From assembly GCA_966250325.1 (NCBI GenBank), contig CBINGY010000001.1:62001-126000 (forward strand): a stretch of 64,000 nt of DNA, given 5' to 3'. Origin of the DNA: Jiulongibacter sp966250325. GTDB lineage: Bacteria; Bacteroidota; Bacteroidia; Cytophagales; Spirosomataceae. Position 1 is the stretch's first letter; the number at the start of each line of letters is the position of its first letter. A model generated the notes under the pieces. The model did not search any database and was not told the DNA's origin. It was given only the letters and a program-made list of their open reading frames with translations. Below are positions 54,374 through 63,258 of this stretch, one piece after another. Both the position numbers and the translations under genes were made by a program.

Positions 54374-56376
54374 AAAACGTATTCATTACCGGATTAATCG
54401 TCCTTACGGCCATTGCTCCGTTGACGGCACAAAAAACCGCCCAGCAAAAGCTGGGATACCGCACGGTTCCTATCCTCAAGATCAAGGGTCTTCAATACAA
54501 AGACCTCAACCGAAACGGTAAACTTGACCCCTACGAAGATTGGAGGAAGCCTGCGTTGGACCGTGCTGAAAACCTTCTGACACAGATGACTCTGGAACAG
54601 AAGGTAGGCATGATGCTCATAAGCACCATCCGAATGGCCGGTGATAATTCTTCGTTTGGTGCATCCAAAGCCAACATCACCAGCGGTTTTAATGAGGAGG
54701 ATGTAGTTAATGAGCTTAACTTTTTCACAAGAAAGCCACTGCCATCGCCCATGCTGGCAACAGCGGGTACCACAAAAGCGATTCGCGATCTGAAACTCCG
54801 TCATTTTATTCACCGGTCAAACCCTGCACCCGAAATCATTGCAGAGTGGGCCAATAACCTGCAGGCAGCATGTGAAAGCGAGCCCCTGGGTATCCCCGCA
54901 CTCATTGCATCAAATCCGCGGAATCACGTGACCATTGATGCCTCTGTTGGCTTAAGTATGGGCACATCTTCATTCTCCAGATGGCCCGGTGAACTGGGTC
55001 TGGCCGCTATGAGAGATTTCGATCTTACCCGGAAGTTCGCCGAGTCGGCAGCAAAAGAGTGGAATGCCGTGGGGATCCGAAAAGGCTACATGTATATGGC
55101 AGATCTGGCTACCGAACCGAGATGGCAACGTATTGAAGGTACTTTTGGCGAAGATGCCGATCTGGCCGCCCGAATGATTTCAGAAATAGTCAAAGGTTTT
55201 CAGGGTGAGGGAGGGTTAAACAGCAAGAGCATTGCTCTTACCACCAAACATTTTCCCGGAGGTGGCCCTCAGGTGAAGGGCCATGACCCTCATTTTGACT
55301 GGGGTCAGGACCAGCACTATCCCGGGGGTATGTTTGAATATCATCTCAAACCTTTTCAGGCGGCCATAGATGCCGGTACAAGTGCCATTATGCCTTACTA
55401 TGCCAAGCCTCTGGATCCGGATATGGAACCCATTGCCTTTGCTTATAATAAGGGCATTGTGCTGGATCTGCTCAGAAACAAAATGGGCTTTCAGGGAATC
55501 GTTAATTCAGATACCGGGCCTATAGAAATGATGCCTTGGGGTGTAGAAAATCTGACTATTCCTCAAAGATATGCCAAAGCGATAGACTGCGGAGTAGATC
55601 TCTTTTCTGGTACCGCAGACCCCTCAATGCTACTGGAAGCAGTAAGCAGCGGGCTGGTTACCGAAGAACGAATCAATCAGTCTGTAAGAAGGCTGCTCAT
55701 TGAAAAGTTTGCTATGGGCTTGTTTGAAGATCCTTATGTAAATGCAGAGGTTGCCGGTGAAATAGTGGGCAACCAGGAGTTTCAAAAACTGGCAGATATC
55801 GCCCAAAGAAAGTCCATTGTCCTTCTCAGAAATAATTCTGACCTCTTACCCATAAAAACCAAAAAGAAAGTCTGTTTCATCACCCTTCAAAAAGGACGTG
55901 AAGGGAACGGGATTCATTTTTTAGCTCCCGGATCAGGCTCTTTCAATAACATTGACCTGGTTGGCTCAAGAGAAGAGGCCGATATCGTTGTTCTCTGGCT
56001 AATTCCTGGGGGAAACAGCCTCTTTGGCTCTACAGGCAGTGATCTGGAGCTCCAGCTTTCTAAAAACAATACGGATGTGGCCTTTGTGAATGAAACTACT
56101 TATCACAAACCTACTGTACTGGTGGTGAATTACACCAGTCCCTGGGTAATTGATGAGGTAGACAACCCCAATGTAAATACCATTCTGGCTACATTTGGTA
56201 CCACCCATGAAGCTATCCTAGATATCATCAACGGCACCTTTAATCCCTCAGGGAAAATGCCATTTTCTACTCCGAAATCAAGAGAAGTAGTACTGAAAAA
56301 CTTATCTGATGTACCAGGCTCAAAAGAAGAAAAGAAGGATTATTTATTTCATTTTAATGATGGCTTAAGCTATTGA
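54370..56376 (+). CDS. Exported GH3-family glycoside hydrolase
   Basis: This 668-residue enzyme has a signal peptide and the two-domain GH3 fold. The N-terminal barrel includes MTLEQKVGMMLIS, EWNAVGIRKGYMYMADLATE, and KHFPGGGPQVKGHDPHFDWG in part; the predicted nucleophile is D381 in GIVNSDTGPIE. The C-terminal alpha/beta sandwich follows from about 490 (SIVLLRNNSDLLPIK, VVNYTSPWVID). There is no fibronectin-like extension. Substrate could be a beta-glucoside or related sugar. The start overlaps the DUF1080 gene by 4 bases, and the oxidoreductase follows 4 bases after its stop. Confidence 0.92.
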   Translation: MKNVFITGLIVLTAIAPLTAQKTAQQKLGYRTVPILKIKGLQYKDLNRNGKLDPYEDWRKPALDRAENLLTQMTLEQKVGMMLISTIRMAGDNSSFGASKANITSGFNEEDVVNELNFFTRKPLPSPMLATAGTTKAIRDLKLRHFIHRSNPAPEIIAEWANNLQAACESEPLGIPALIASNPRNHVTIDASVGLSMGTSSFSRWPGELGLAAMRDFDLTRKFAESAAKEWNAVGIRKGYMYMADLATEPRWQRIEGTFGEDADLAARMISEIVKGFQGEGGLNSKSIALTTKHFPGGGPQVKGHDPHFDWGQDQHYPGGMFEYHLKPFQAAIDAGTSAIMPYYAKPLDPDMEPIAFAYNKGIVLDLLRNKMGFQGIVNSDTGPIEMMPWGVENLTIPQRYAKAIDCGVDLFSGTADPSMLLEAVSSGLVTEERINQSVRRLLIEKFAMGLFEDPYVNAEVAGEIVGNQEFQKLADIAQRKSIVLLRNNSDLLPIKTKKKVCFITLQKGREGNGIHFLAPGSGSFNNIDLVGSREEADIVVLWLIPGGNSLFGSTGSDLELQLSKNNTDVAFVNETTYHKPTVLVVNYTSPWVIDEVDNPNVNTILATFGTTHEAILDIINGTFNPSGKMPFSTPKSREVVLKNLSDVPGSKEEKKDYLFHFNDGLSY

Positions 56377-56380
56377 AATT

Positions 56381-57718
56381 ATGACGAATACACGAAGAGA
56401 ATTTATCAGGAAATCGCTCATGGCCGGTGTTGCTACCAGCCTGTCGGCAAGTAGTTACGCACGCATTATTGGCTCAAACGACCGCGTTCGGGTGGCTTGT
56501 GTTGGGTTTTCAGACCGTCATCGCCAGTCTCACGTGCCTTGTTTCAAGGCCCTTCAAAAAGAAATGAATTTCGAGATGGTGGCGGTTTCAGATATCTGGA
56601 ACAAACGCCGGGAGGAGGGCCAGGCTTTCTTACAGCAGCAGCTTGGCAGTAAAGTAAAGGCCTTTGTAAATAACGATGACCTTTATGCCTCCAACTCAGT
56701 AGATGCCGTAATGCTGAGTACGGCAGATTTTCAACATGCTTTGCATACCATTGAAGCCGTAAAAGCAGGCTGCGATGTTTACGCTGAAAAGCCTCTGGCA
56801 GAAACCATGGAAGATAACCGTGCGGTACTCAAAGCGGTGAAAGAAAGCAGTAAAATTGTGCAGATAGGCTCACAAAGACGTAGCGGAGCCAATTACCACG
56901 CGGCGGCAGACTACATCAAATCTGGCAAATTCGGACCTATTGTGATGGTGGAGCTTATGTGGAATGTGAATCAGCCGGGCCGATGGAGAAGACCTGATCT
57001 GGTAGCAAATCTGAAAGAGTCTGATGTGGATTGGAAACGTTACCTTCTGAACAGACCTTATGAGGCCTTTGACCCCAGAAAATACCTGGAGTACCGCCTT
57101 TTCTGGCCGTATTCTTCGGGAATACCCGGTCAATGGATGAGTCACCAGATAGATACCGTACACTGGTTTAGCGGCCTTCCACATCCCAGAAGCGTAGTGG
57201 CAAACGGCGGCATTTATCAATGGAAGGATGGCCGCACCAATGCCGATACGCTCACTGTGGTTTTTGACTACGGCCCGCAAAACGACCCCGGTAGCGGTTT
57301 TCAGGTGCAGTTTACCAGCCGCTTCTCAAACGGAGCTGGTGGTACCAAAGAGCTGTACTATTCCAATGGCGGCATGATTAATCTGGATACCAATGAGATT
57401 TCGCCGGAAGGTGGCCTGAGCGAAAGACAGGCCGCCGCCATGGACATGAAAGCAAACCTGCTTACCCCGATGAAACTGGAGGGACTCAAAGTGGAAACTT
57501 CGGCAGATACCGGCGGCGACAGCCTTACCCTGAATCATGTCAAAAACTGGATGGAATGTGTGAGAAGTCGCAAAACTCCGAATGCTCCGATAGAGGCAGG
57601 TTATCAGCATTCGATCGCAACCATCATGTCAAACGCTGCGTATAGAACAGGCCTACGGGTTACTTTCGACGAAAAAACGCAGGAGGTACTGGCAGGCGGT
57701 GTTCCTTTTAAATACTAA
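56381..57718 (+). CDS. Gfo/Idh/MocA-family oxidoreductase with Tat signal
   Basis: This 445-residue protein has a twin-arginine signal (MTNTRREFIRKSLMAGVATS), so it is exported folded with its cofactor. The Rossmann part (about 30-150) includes VRVACVGFSDRHRQSHV and VDAVMLSTADFQHALHTIEA; the conserved lysine lies in DVYAEKPLAETMEDN. The C-terminal domain includes SSGIPGQWMSHQIDTVHWF with the likely catalytic histidines. Members use NAD to oxidise or reduce sugars, sometimes at C3, or act as NAD-dependent glycosidases. It ends the three-gene operon; a strong terminator follows. Confidence 0.9.
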   Translation: MTNTRREFIRKSLMAGVATSLSASSYARIIGSNDRVRVACVGFSDRHRQSHVPCFKALQKEMNFEMVAVSDIWNKRREEGQAFLQQQLGSKVKAFVNNDDLYASNSVDAVMLSTADFQHALHTIEAVKAGCDVYAEKPLAETMEDNRAVLKAVKESSKIVQIGSQRRSGANYHAAADYIKSGKFGPIVMVELMWNVNQPGRWRRPDLVANLKESDVDWKRYLLNRPYEAFDPRKYLEYRLFWPYSSGIPGQWMSHQIDTVHWFSGLPHPRSVVANGGIYQWKDGRTNADTLTVVFDYGPQNDPGSGFQVQFTSRFSNGAGGTKELYYSNGGMINLDTNEISPEGGLSERQAAAMDMKANLLTPMKLEGLKVETSADTGGDSLTLNHVKNWMECVRSRKTPNAPIEAGYQHSIATIMSNAAYRTGLRVTFDEKTQEVLAGGVPFKY

Positions 57719-57749
57719 AGGATAAATTTTCTACTTAACTCCAAAGAAT

Positions 57750-57782
57750 GCCTGCTTCTACCCAGAAGCGGGCTTCTTTTTT
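57750..57782 (+). terminator. Terminator of the DUF1080-GH3-oxidoreductase operon
   Basis: GCCTGCTTCT (57750-57759) pairs with AGAAGCGGGC (57764-57773) with one G-U pair, followed by TTCTTTTTT. Confidence 0.85.
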
Positions 57783-57786
57783 GAAG

Positions 57787-58860
57787 CTAAAACCCCAGCG
57801 TCAGCTGCCTTCCTTCCATTTCATCCGCAAATTCGAGGTTTGAGAGCGTTACGCCCATAAGCCTTATTCCCTTTTCTACCGGAAGCAAGGTATTGAGTAA
57901 TTCATAGGCCAGCCTGCCAATAGTTTCCCGATCCATGATCAACATTTGAGAAGAACGGCTACGGGTTATCTGTTCAAAATCCCGGTACTTAATTTTTAAG
58001 GTGACTGTCTTCCCAAAAGCTTTGCTACGCTCCAGTCGCTTATATAGTTCGTCGAGAATATCATCGAGCTCTCTGTAAAGCAGATCTGGCTCTGTCAAAT
58101 CAGAATTAAAGGTGTTCTCCACCCCCACCGATTTCCGGATTCGCTCGGGATTTACCTCGCGGTGGTCTTCTCCCCGGCAAATTTCGTGATAATAATGCCC
58201 AGCTTTGCCAAAATGATGCACCAGAAATGCAAGGCTTTTATCTTTCAGATCTTTACCTGTCTGTATTCCCATTCTCGCCATTTTGTCTGCGGTTACCTTA
58301 CCTACCCCATAAAACTTTCTGATCTCCAGCTTTTCTACAAAAGCCTGAGCCTGGTGTGGCTTGATTACAAATATGCCGTCGGGTTTGTTAACATCTGAAG
58401 CTGTTTTGGCCAAAAACTTATTGAAAGAAATACCTGCAGATGCCGTCAGTTGCGTCTGGTTTTTGATCTTTTCTTTAATCTCCAAAGCTATTTCTGTAGC
58501 CGTTTCAATTCCCTTGAAATTCTCGGTTACATCCAGATAAGCTTCATCCAGCGAAAGTGGCTCGATAAGCTGGGTATATTCCTCAAAAATTTCCCTGATC
58601 TGTCTCGATACATTTTTATACTGTTCAAATCTGGGACGTACAAACACCAACCCGGGGCAAAGCCGCTTCGCTGTAACCGAGGGCATAGCAGACTTCACCC
58701 CAAACTTACGGGCTTCATAACTGGCCGCAGCCACTACGCCCCTCTCTGCACTTCCGCCTACTGCCACAGGCTTGCCGCGAAGCTGTGGATTATCCCGCTG
58801 CTCCACAGATGCAAAGAAGGCGTCCATATCGATATGGATTATTTTTCGAAGCCGGTTCAG
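57787..58860 (-). CDS. dinB: DNA polymerase IV, start codon unclear
   Basis: This Y-family translesion polymerase includes MDAFFASVEQRDNPQLRGKP, VAAASYEARKFGVKSAMP, the metal-site SLDEAYLDVTENF, helix-hairpin-helix KFYGVGKVTADKMARMG and a little-finger domain. The first ATG, at 58827, would give 346 residues but lies after the conserved catalytic aspartate (RKIIHID just before MDAFF). In frame upstream the codons read CTG AAC CGG CTT CGA AAA ATA ATC CAT ATC GAT before that ATG, with a stop TAA at 58872. The only plausible start is CTG at 58860, used for the coordinates here. The gene lies between two terminators. Confidence 0.85.
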   Translation of the reverse strand: MNRLRKIIHIDMDAFFASVEQRDNPQLRGKPVAVGGSAERGVVAAASYEARKFGVKSAMPSVTAKRLCPGLVFVRPRFEQYKNVSRQIREIFEEYTQLIEPLSLDEAYLDVTENFKGIETATEIALEIKEKIKNQTQLTASAGISFNKFLAKTASDVNKPDGIFVIKPHQAQAFVEKLEIRKFYGVGKVTADKMARMGIQTGKDLKDKSLAFLVHHFGKAGHYYHEICRGEDHREVNPERIRKSVGVENTFNSDLTEPDLLYRELDDILDELYKRLERSKAFGKTVTLKIKYRDFEQITRSRSSQMLIMDRETIGRLAYELLNTLLPVEKGIRLMGVTLSNLEFADEMEGRQLTLGF

Positions 58861-58965
58861 AACCTTGAATTATTGACTCCCAAAGTAAGGCTTTTACAAG
58901 AAAATCATCAAGAGGTTACGATTCGATATCGCCGAAAGAACAATGAGTACTTTACCTGTTAAAAC

Positions 58966-58996
58966 AAAAAAGGTCTCCATAACGGTAGACCTTTTT
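58966..58996 (-). terminator. Terminator of tpiA
   Basis: AAAAAGGTCT and AGACCTTTTT surround a 10-base loop. On the minus strand it lies 42 bases after the tpiA stop and ends in a T run. It may work in both directions. Confidence 0.8.
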
Positions 58997-59037
58997 CTTC
59001 AAGAATTTTCAGGTGATCACCTTTCTATATTCTATAA

Positions 59038-59805
59038 TTATCCCGGAAACGATTTGGCAATCTCTGTAAAACCTCTGGAATCAAGTGAGGCTCCGCCCAC
59101 CAATCCACCATCAATATCTGGCTGAGAGAATAATTCTGATGCATTATCTGGCTTCACACTACCACCATACAAGATTGATATCTCTTCAGCTACAGCCTCA
59201 CCGTATTTCGATGCCAGGTGATCACGAAGTACTTTATGCATTTCCTGTGCCTGCTCGCTGCTGGCCGTTACTCCGGTTCCGATGGCCCAGATAGGCTCAT
59301 AAGCTATCACTACTTTCTTTAAAGCCCCGGCATACAGATGGAAAAGGCTGTTTGTTAACTGACCTTTCACAAAATCAAAATGAATTCCTTCTTCACGCTG
59401 ACCCAGGGTCTCACCGCAGCAAAAAATAGGCGTAAGACCTTCTGCCAGAATAGCATCTACCTTGGCTGCGATGAACTCATCACTTTCATTGAAATACTCG
59501 CGTCTTTCTGAATGACCTATGATGACATATTCTACGCCTACCGATTTGAGCATAGGAACGGAAACCTCCCCAGTGAAAGCTCCGGAAGCCTTAGGATAAC
59601 AATTCTGAGCAGCAATACTCACTTTATCTGTATTGATAAGCTTGCTGAATGAGCTGAGATAGGGAAAAGGAACACCCATAACCACTTTGACGTTCGGGTT
59701 AATAAGTTCATCTTTTACCATATTGGTAACCTCTGAAAAAAGGATTTGTCCTTCTTCAAAAGACTTGTTCATTTTCCAGTTACCCGCCGCGTATTTTTTT
59801 CTCAT
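59038..59805 (-). CDS. tpiA: Triosephosphate isomerase
   Basis: This glycolytic enzyme of 255 residues interconverts dihydroxyacetone phosphate and glyceraldehyde 3-phosphate. It opens with MRKKYAAGNWKMN (catalytic lysine 11), contains the general acid-base H98 in VIIGHSERR, the catalytic E170 in VIAYEPIWAIGTG with the flexible lid just after it, and LYGGSVKPDN near the end. The open frame goes 15 codons further upstream, but the -7 element at 59838-59831 lies just above the chosen ATG and homologues begin here. Confidence 0.97.
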   Translation of the reverse strand: MRKKYAAGNWKMNKSFEEGQILFSEVTNMVKDELINPNVKVVMGVPFPYLSSFSKLINTDKVSIAAQNCYPKASGAFTGEVSVPMLKSVGVEYVIIGHSERREYFNESDEFIAAKVDAILAEGLTPIFCCGETLGQREEGIHFDFVKGQLTNSLFHLYAGALKKVVIAYEPIWAIGTGVTASSEQAQEMHKVLRDHLASKYGEAVAEEISILYGGSVKPDNASELFSQPDIDGGLVGGASLDSRGFTEIAKSFPG

Positions 59806-59830
59806 AGATTCCTTTTTTTTCTGTGAGCCG

Positions 59831-59838
59831 CAAAGATA
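59831..59838 (-). promoter_or_regulatory. -7 element of tpiA
   Basis: TATCTTTG on the minus strand, 26 bases before the ATG at 59805, fits TAnnTTTG exactly and supports the shorter start. Confidence 0.55.
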
Positions 59839-59869
59839 ACGGGTTATCATTGACCAGAAAAATGAGAAA

Positions 59870-62101
59870 TCAGAGAGTAAGCCAGTAATTCCATTTGAAA
59901 ATGATGGCCCGGTTCTTATTTAACATGGTGTTCGTATAATAGTTATCGGAGTATACCAGAAAGAAATCAGACATCGGACTGTAGCGGTATTGAATGCGGC
60001 TGTTTATGTTAAAATTGTTTTGCTGGGTATTGAACTGCAGGAAGGTGGTCCAGAAAAACTTATTGCTGAATGTGGCCTCCACTTTCGGCCCTACTAAAAG
60101 AAGCTTTGTTCGCCCATATTCTTCAGGAAAAATCAGGTCATTGAACTGTGCACTCAATGTGGCATTTAAATACGGCTGTTTGCGTAGCATGAGGCTCAGA
60201 CTATACTGCCTCATTTTAGCATTATAATAATTACCCAGGGTTAGACCTCCGTTTAGAATCAGGTTTTTCCGGCTATCACCGGTAAAAGTTATTGCCAGGT
60301 TGTTGTACTTGTAATTACCAGGCCTCAGTGGCTTGTTCTCTGGTAAAGGAAAGTAATACCGAAGGTTATCTTCCTGCATATTTAGAAGAAAAAGGGCGTT
60401 TACGGTATTCCGAAACGTAAAATCTGCGTAAACGGTATTCAGACGATCGCTGAATTTTCCATCATTAAACCATACGGCATAGTTACTCTGCCCCAGCATA
60501 AGCACCACCAGATCTTTGTTTTTCGGGCGTATGTAAAAGTTGTTTTCGTTATACATTTGATAGAACCCGGCATACACAGCGGTATCTCCGAAATCATAGG
60601 TGGGGCCCTTCTGTGCAAAAGTTTCAAGTCTGTTTATAAACCCCATATCAGAGCGGTAATTATTTTCAAATCGGTCAAAATCTATAAATCCGCTGAAAAT
60701 CTGCCCGAAATATCCTCCACCTACCTGATAGAAATTGTTTTTACCTTTCAGGCCTTCTTTCATGGAGGTATGACCTCCCGCCCAAAACTGATAGGAGCCG
60801 GTTTTATCATTTAGATTTAACTCCAGCCCGGCATTTCTTCCATAGCTGCCATAGGTGCCAGAAGGATTAGCTTCGCCTTTTTCACCGACAACCTCCCGGT
60901 CAAGGTAATATCCTTTTATGACCGATCTGGAGCCAATTCTCCGGTGTACAGCAGCAGCTGTGTAGTTTTGAGCCGGAGTTTCCCCTTGCTTTCCGGTTTG
61001 CATATTCATAACGCCGATCCGGATTTTTTCCGTGAGATTTCCACTTAAGCGGGCACCAAATAAGATAGGAATAGGGCGTGCATAATGATCTAAGCCAATA
61101 CTTCTGGAAAAAAAAGGACGAAAAGGCGGTGCTCCAAATTCACTGAACAAATCGGCATTCTCAAGAAAAAAGGTTCTTCTTTCAGGAAAAAAGATGGAAA
61201 ACCGGGTGAGATTAGTCACCTGCTGATCTACATCAACCTGCGAAAAGTCGGGGTTTACCGTAAGGTCAAGATTAAGAGAGGCACTCACGGCTACTTTGGC
61301 ATCAAGACCTGCCTTGGCTTTAAACTCGGTTCCCGTTTCATGCTCATTATCAGCGACTGATGAGCCGGTTACATAGGGTATCAGAGAGATATTCCCTTTC
61401 TGAGATACAAGACCCTCTTCAAAATTCAGCAATCCGAGATACCCCAGATCCACCGCTTCAAACTGCACAGGAACGTTGGTCCAGGTGCTAAACTCATTTT
61501 GTTTTCGATCGCTTCTTATAAAATTAATTCCCCAGAGGCTGTTGTCTGCATTATAGCGTAAGGTCTTAAATGGAATTGCCATTTCTATCACATATCTGTC
61601 TGCATATCTTTTTGCCTGAGAAATCCATTTATTATCCCATGCAAAATTCAGATCTTCAAAAGAGGTGGTAAACTGATACTCAGACTGCACATTATTAGGT
61701 GTGCAAGCAAAACCAAATCCATTTGCCTTCTTGTTAACAGGATCAAGTATAACCGCCACACCATCATTCTCTCTCAGGCTCTGATCTCTTTTTAAGCTTG
61801 GTGCCACGTAGCGATTTGTGCTATCAAATGCCTCAATGAAGAAATACACATAACGGTCGTCATACGCCGCCTTCACAGTAGTTTTTGTGGTGGTCTTTTT
61901 GTCTGAAGTGGGGAATTTTTGCCAGAAATCTCCGATTGATTCACTTTGGGCCCATATAAGATCGCTAGCTTCCCCATCAATTTTCACGGGTAAACTCGTT
62001 TTCTTTGCGTTAAGCAAAAAGTCTTCCTGAACGTGTTTTTTTTGAGCATGACATATGACACATGTGCAAAGTATGGTGAGTACTGATAGGGGTTTTCGCA
62101 T
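59870..62101 (-). CDS. DUF5916-family outer-membrane protein with CBM9-like N-terminus, copy 2
   Basis: This 743-residue exported protein has a signal peptide (MRKPLSVLTILCTCVICHAQ), then a CBM9-like module starting KKTSLPVKIDGEASDLIWAQ and DDRYVYFFIEAFDS, and the DUF5916 barrel with LNLDLTVNPDFSQVDVDQQV, FFPERRTFFLENADLF, and SRSIG. It ends in an aromatic residue after alternating strands, typical of an outer-membrane barrel. It is a diverged relative of the protein at 34481-36934, with clear differences throughout. Function unknown. It lies between tpiA and yebC in the same direction but far from both regulators. Confidence 0.85.
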   Translation of the reverse strand: MRKPLSVLTILCTCVICHAQKKHVQEDFLLNAKKTSLPVKIDGEASDLIWAQSESIGDFWQKFPTSDKKTTTKTTVKAAYDDRYVYFFIEAFDSTNRYVAPSLKRDQSLRENDGVAVILDPVNKKANGFGFACTPNNVQSEYQFTTSFEDLNFAWDNKWISQAKRYADRYVIEMAIPFKTLRYNADNSLWGINFIRSDRKQNEFSTWTNVPVQFEAVDLGYLGLLNFEEGLVSQKGNISLIPYVTGSSVADNEHETGTEFKAKAGLDAKVAVSASLNLDLTVNPDFSQVDVDQQVTNLTRFSIFFPERRTFFLENADLFSEFGAPPFRPFFSRSIGLDHYARPIPILFGARLSGNLTEKIRIGVMNMQTGKQGETPAQNYTAAAVHRRIGSRSVIKGYYLDREVVGEKGEANPSGTYGSYGRNAGLELNLNDKTGSYQFWAGGHTSMKEGLKGKNNFYQVGGGYFGQIFSGFIDFDRFENNYRSDMGFINRLETFAQKGPTYDFGDTAVYAGFYQMYNENNFYIRPKNKDLVVLMLGQSNYAVWFNDGKFSDRLNTVYADFTFRNTVNALFLLNMQEDNLRYYFPLPENKPLRPGNYKYNNLAITFTGDSRKNLILNGGLTLGNYYNAKMRQYSLSLMLRKQPYLNATLSAQFNDLIFPEEYGRTKLLLVGPKVEATFSNKFFWTTFLQFNTQQNNFNINSRIQYRYSPMSDFFLVYSDNYYTNTMLNKNRAIIFKWNYWLTL

Positions 62102-62322
62102 CAGGGAGTAATCCGGTAGAACTAAGGTTGATAAAGTCTCGCAAAATTCATAAATTATTAATAATCACTACCATACAGACTCCTAAAAAATTTCGCCAAA
62201 ACGTACATATTTGAGTTCATACCATCATTCCTTTATTTTATACGTACAAAACGTTATTTTGTTCAAAAATCCTATTCCATAGCTTTCGCTTTACGCTGAT
62301 AATCAAGGGGTTCATATGATCC

Positions 62323-62354
62323 AAAAAAAGAGTCAGCCGAATACCGACTGACTC
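62323..62354 (-). terminator. Terminator after yebC
   Basis: GAGTCAG and CTGACTC form the stem, with two more pairs beyond a mismatch. On the minus strand a run of seven T follows. It lies 25 bases after the yebC stop. Confidence 0.75.
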
Positions 62355-62378
62355 CCCTTTCCGTCAAAAAGTAATTCT

Positions 62379-63101
62379 TTAGTCCAGAATCATATTGTGA
62401 TAAACGTTTTGAACATCATCATCTTCCTCGAGTTTCTCCAGCAATTTCTCCACATCCGCGGCCTGTTCTTCGCTTAATTTTTTCGTATCCAACGGAATCC
62501 GCTCAAAACCGGAGTTGTCGATCTCAAATCCGTTTTCTTCCAGGTATTTTTGAATTTCACCATAAGAAGTAAACTCGCCGTAGATGTTAATCAGATTGTG
62601 TTCTTCATCATAAAAGACATCATCTACACCCAAATCAATAAGCTCCAGTTCAAGTTCTTCCAGATCAATGCCATCTTTTTTGGTGAGCTTGAAAAAACAT
62701 TTCCTTTCAAAGATAAAATCGAGCATTCCGTTTGTACCCAGACTTCCACCTGTTTTGGTAAAATAACTTCGTACATTGGCTACCGTACGGTTATTATTAT
62801 CGGTGGTACATTCTACCAGCACAGCTACTCCATGCTGCCCATAGCCTTCCAGCACAATCTCCTTGTAATCTTCCTGGTCTTTGGAGCTCGCACGTTTTAT
62901 GGCACCCTCTACGTTTGCCTTGGGCATATTCACCGCCTTGGCGTTCTGGATAATGGCTCTAAGGCGTGAATTAGAGGTAGGATCGGGCCCTCCGGACTTT
63001 ACGGCCATTACAATATCTTTCCCGATACGGGTGAAGGTCTTTGCCATACTGCTCCAACGCTTCATTTTCCGTGCTTTCCTGAATTCAAATGCTCTTCCCA
63101 T
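62379..63101 (-). CDS. YebC/PmpR-family protein
   Basis: This 240-residue protein belongs to the YebC family: MGRAFEFRKARKMKRWSSMA, FTRIGKDIVMAVKSGGPDP, AKAVNMPKANVEGAIKRA, YGQHGVAVLVECTTDNNNRT, VRSYFTKTGGSLGTNGMLDF. Members bind DNA and, in some bacteria, help ribosomes pass proline-rich stretches. Length is standard. The C-terminal end is acidic (LLEKLEEDDDVQ). A TAATTTTG element lies upstream at 63131-63124. It is divergent from the lantibiotic dehydratase gene; there is no ruvC partner as in some other bacteria. Confidence 0.95.
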   Translation of the reverse strand: MGRAFEFRKARKMKRWSSMAKTFTRIGKDIVMAVKSGGPDPTSNSRLRAIIQNAKAVNMPKANVEGAIKRASSKDQEDYKEIVLEGYGQHGVAVLVECTTDNNNRTVANVRSYFTKTGGSLGTNGMLDFIFERKCFFKLTKKDGIDLEELELELIDLGVDDVFYDEEHNLINIYGEFTSYGEIQKYLEENGFEIDNSGFERIPLDTKKLSEEQAADVEKLLEKLEEDDDVQNVYHNMILD

Positions 63102-63123
63102 AGTGTTTTCTGAATTTCGGGTG

Positions 63124-63131
63124 CAAAATTA
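63124..63131 (-). promoter_or_regulatory. -7 element of the yebC-type gene
   Basis: TAATTTTG on the minus strand, 23 bases before the ATG at 63101, fits TAnnTTTG. Confidence 0.5.
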
Positions 63132-63193
63132 ACGGATTTGTAATAGGCTGTATTTGTTTCTTCAAAAATTGCGTTTCCCAAGCCTCCCCATTT

Positions 63194-63224
63194 TTGATTT
63201 GCCCGCGTATGTTTACTACCTTTC
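63194..63224 (+). promoter_or_regulatory. Promoter of the lantibiotic dehydratase-like gene
   Basis: TTG (63194-63196), 20 bases, then TACCTTTC (63217-63224), one base from consensus. It lies 34 bases before the ATG at 63259. Confidence 0.5.
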
Positions 63225-63258
63225 GTTTAAATACAGCTAATCAGCCTCTTCCATTACG

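Noticed and set aside
58450..58962. Plus-strand frame of 170 codons antisense to dinB
   Set aside because: dinB is unmistakable on the other strand and the plus-strand translation resembles no protein.
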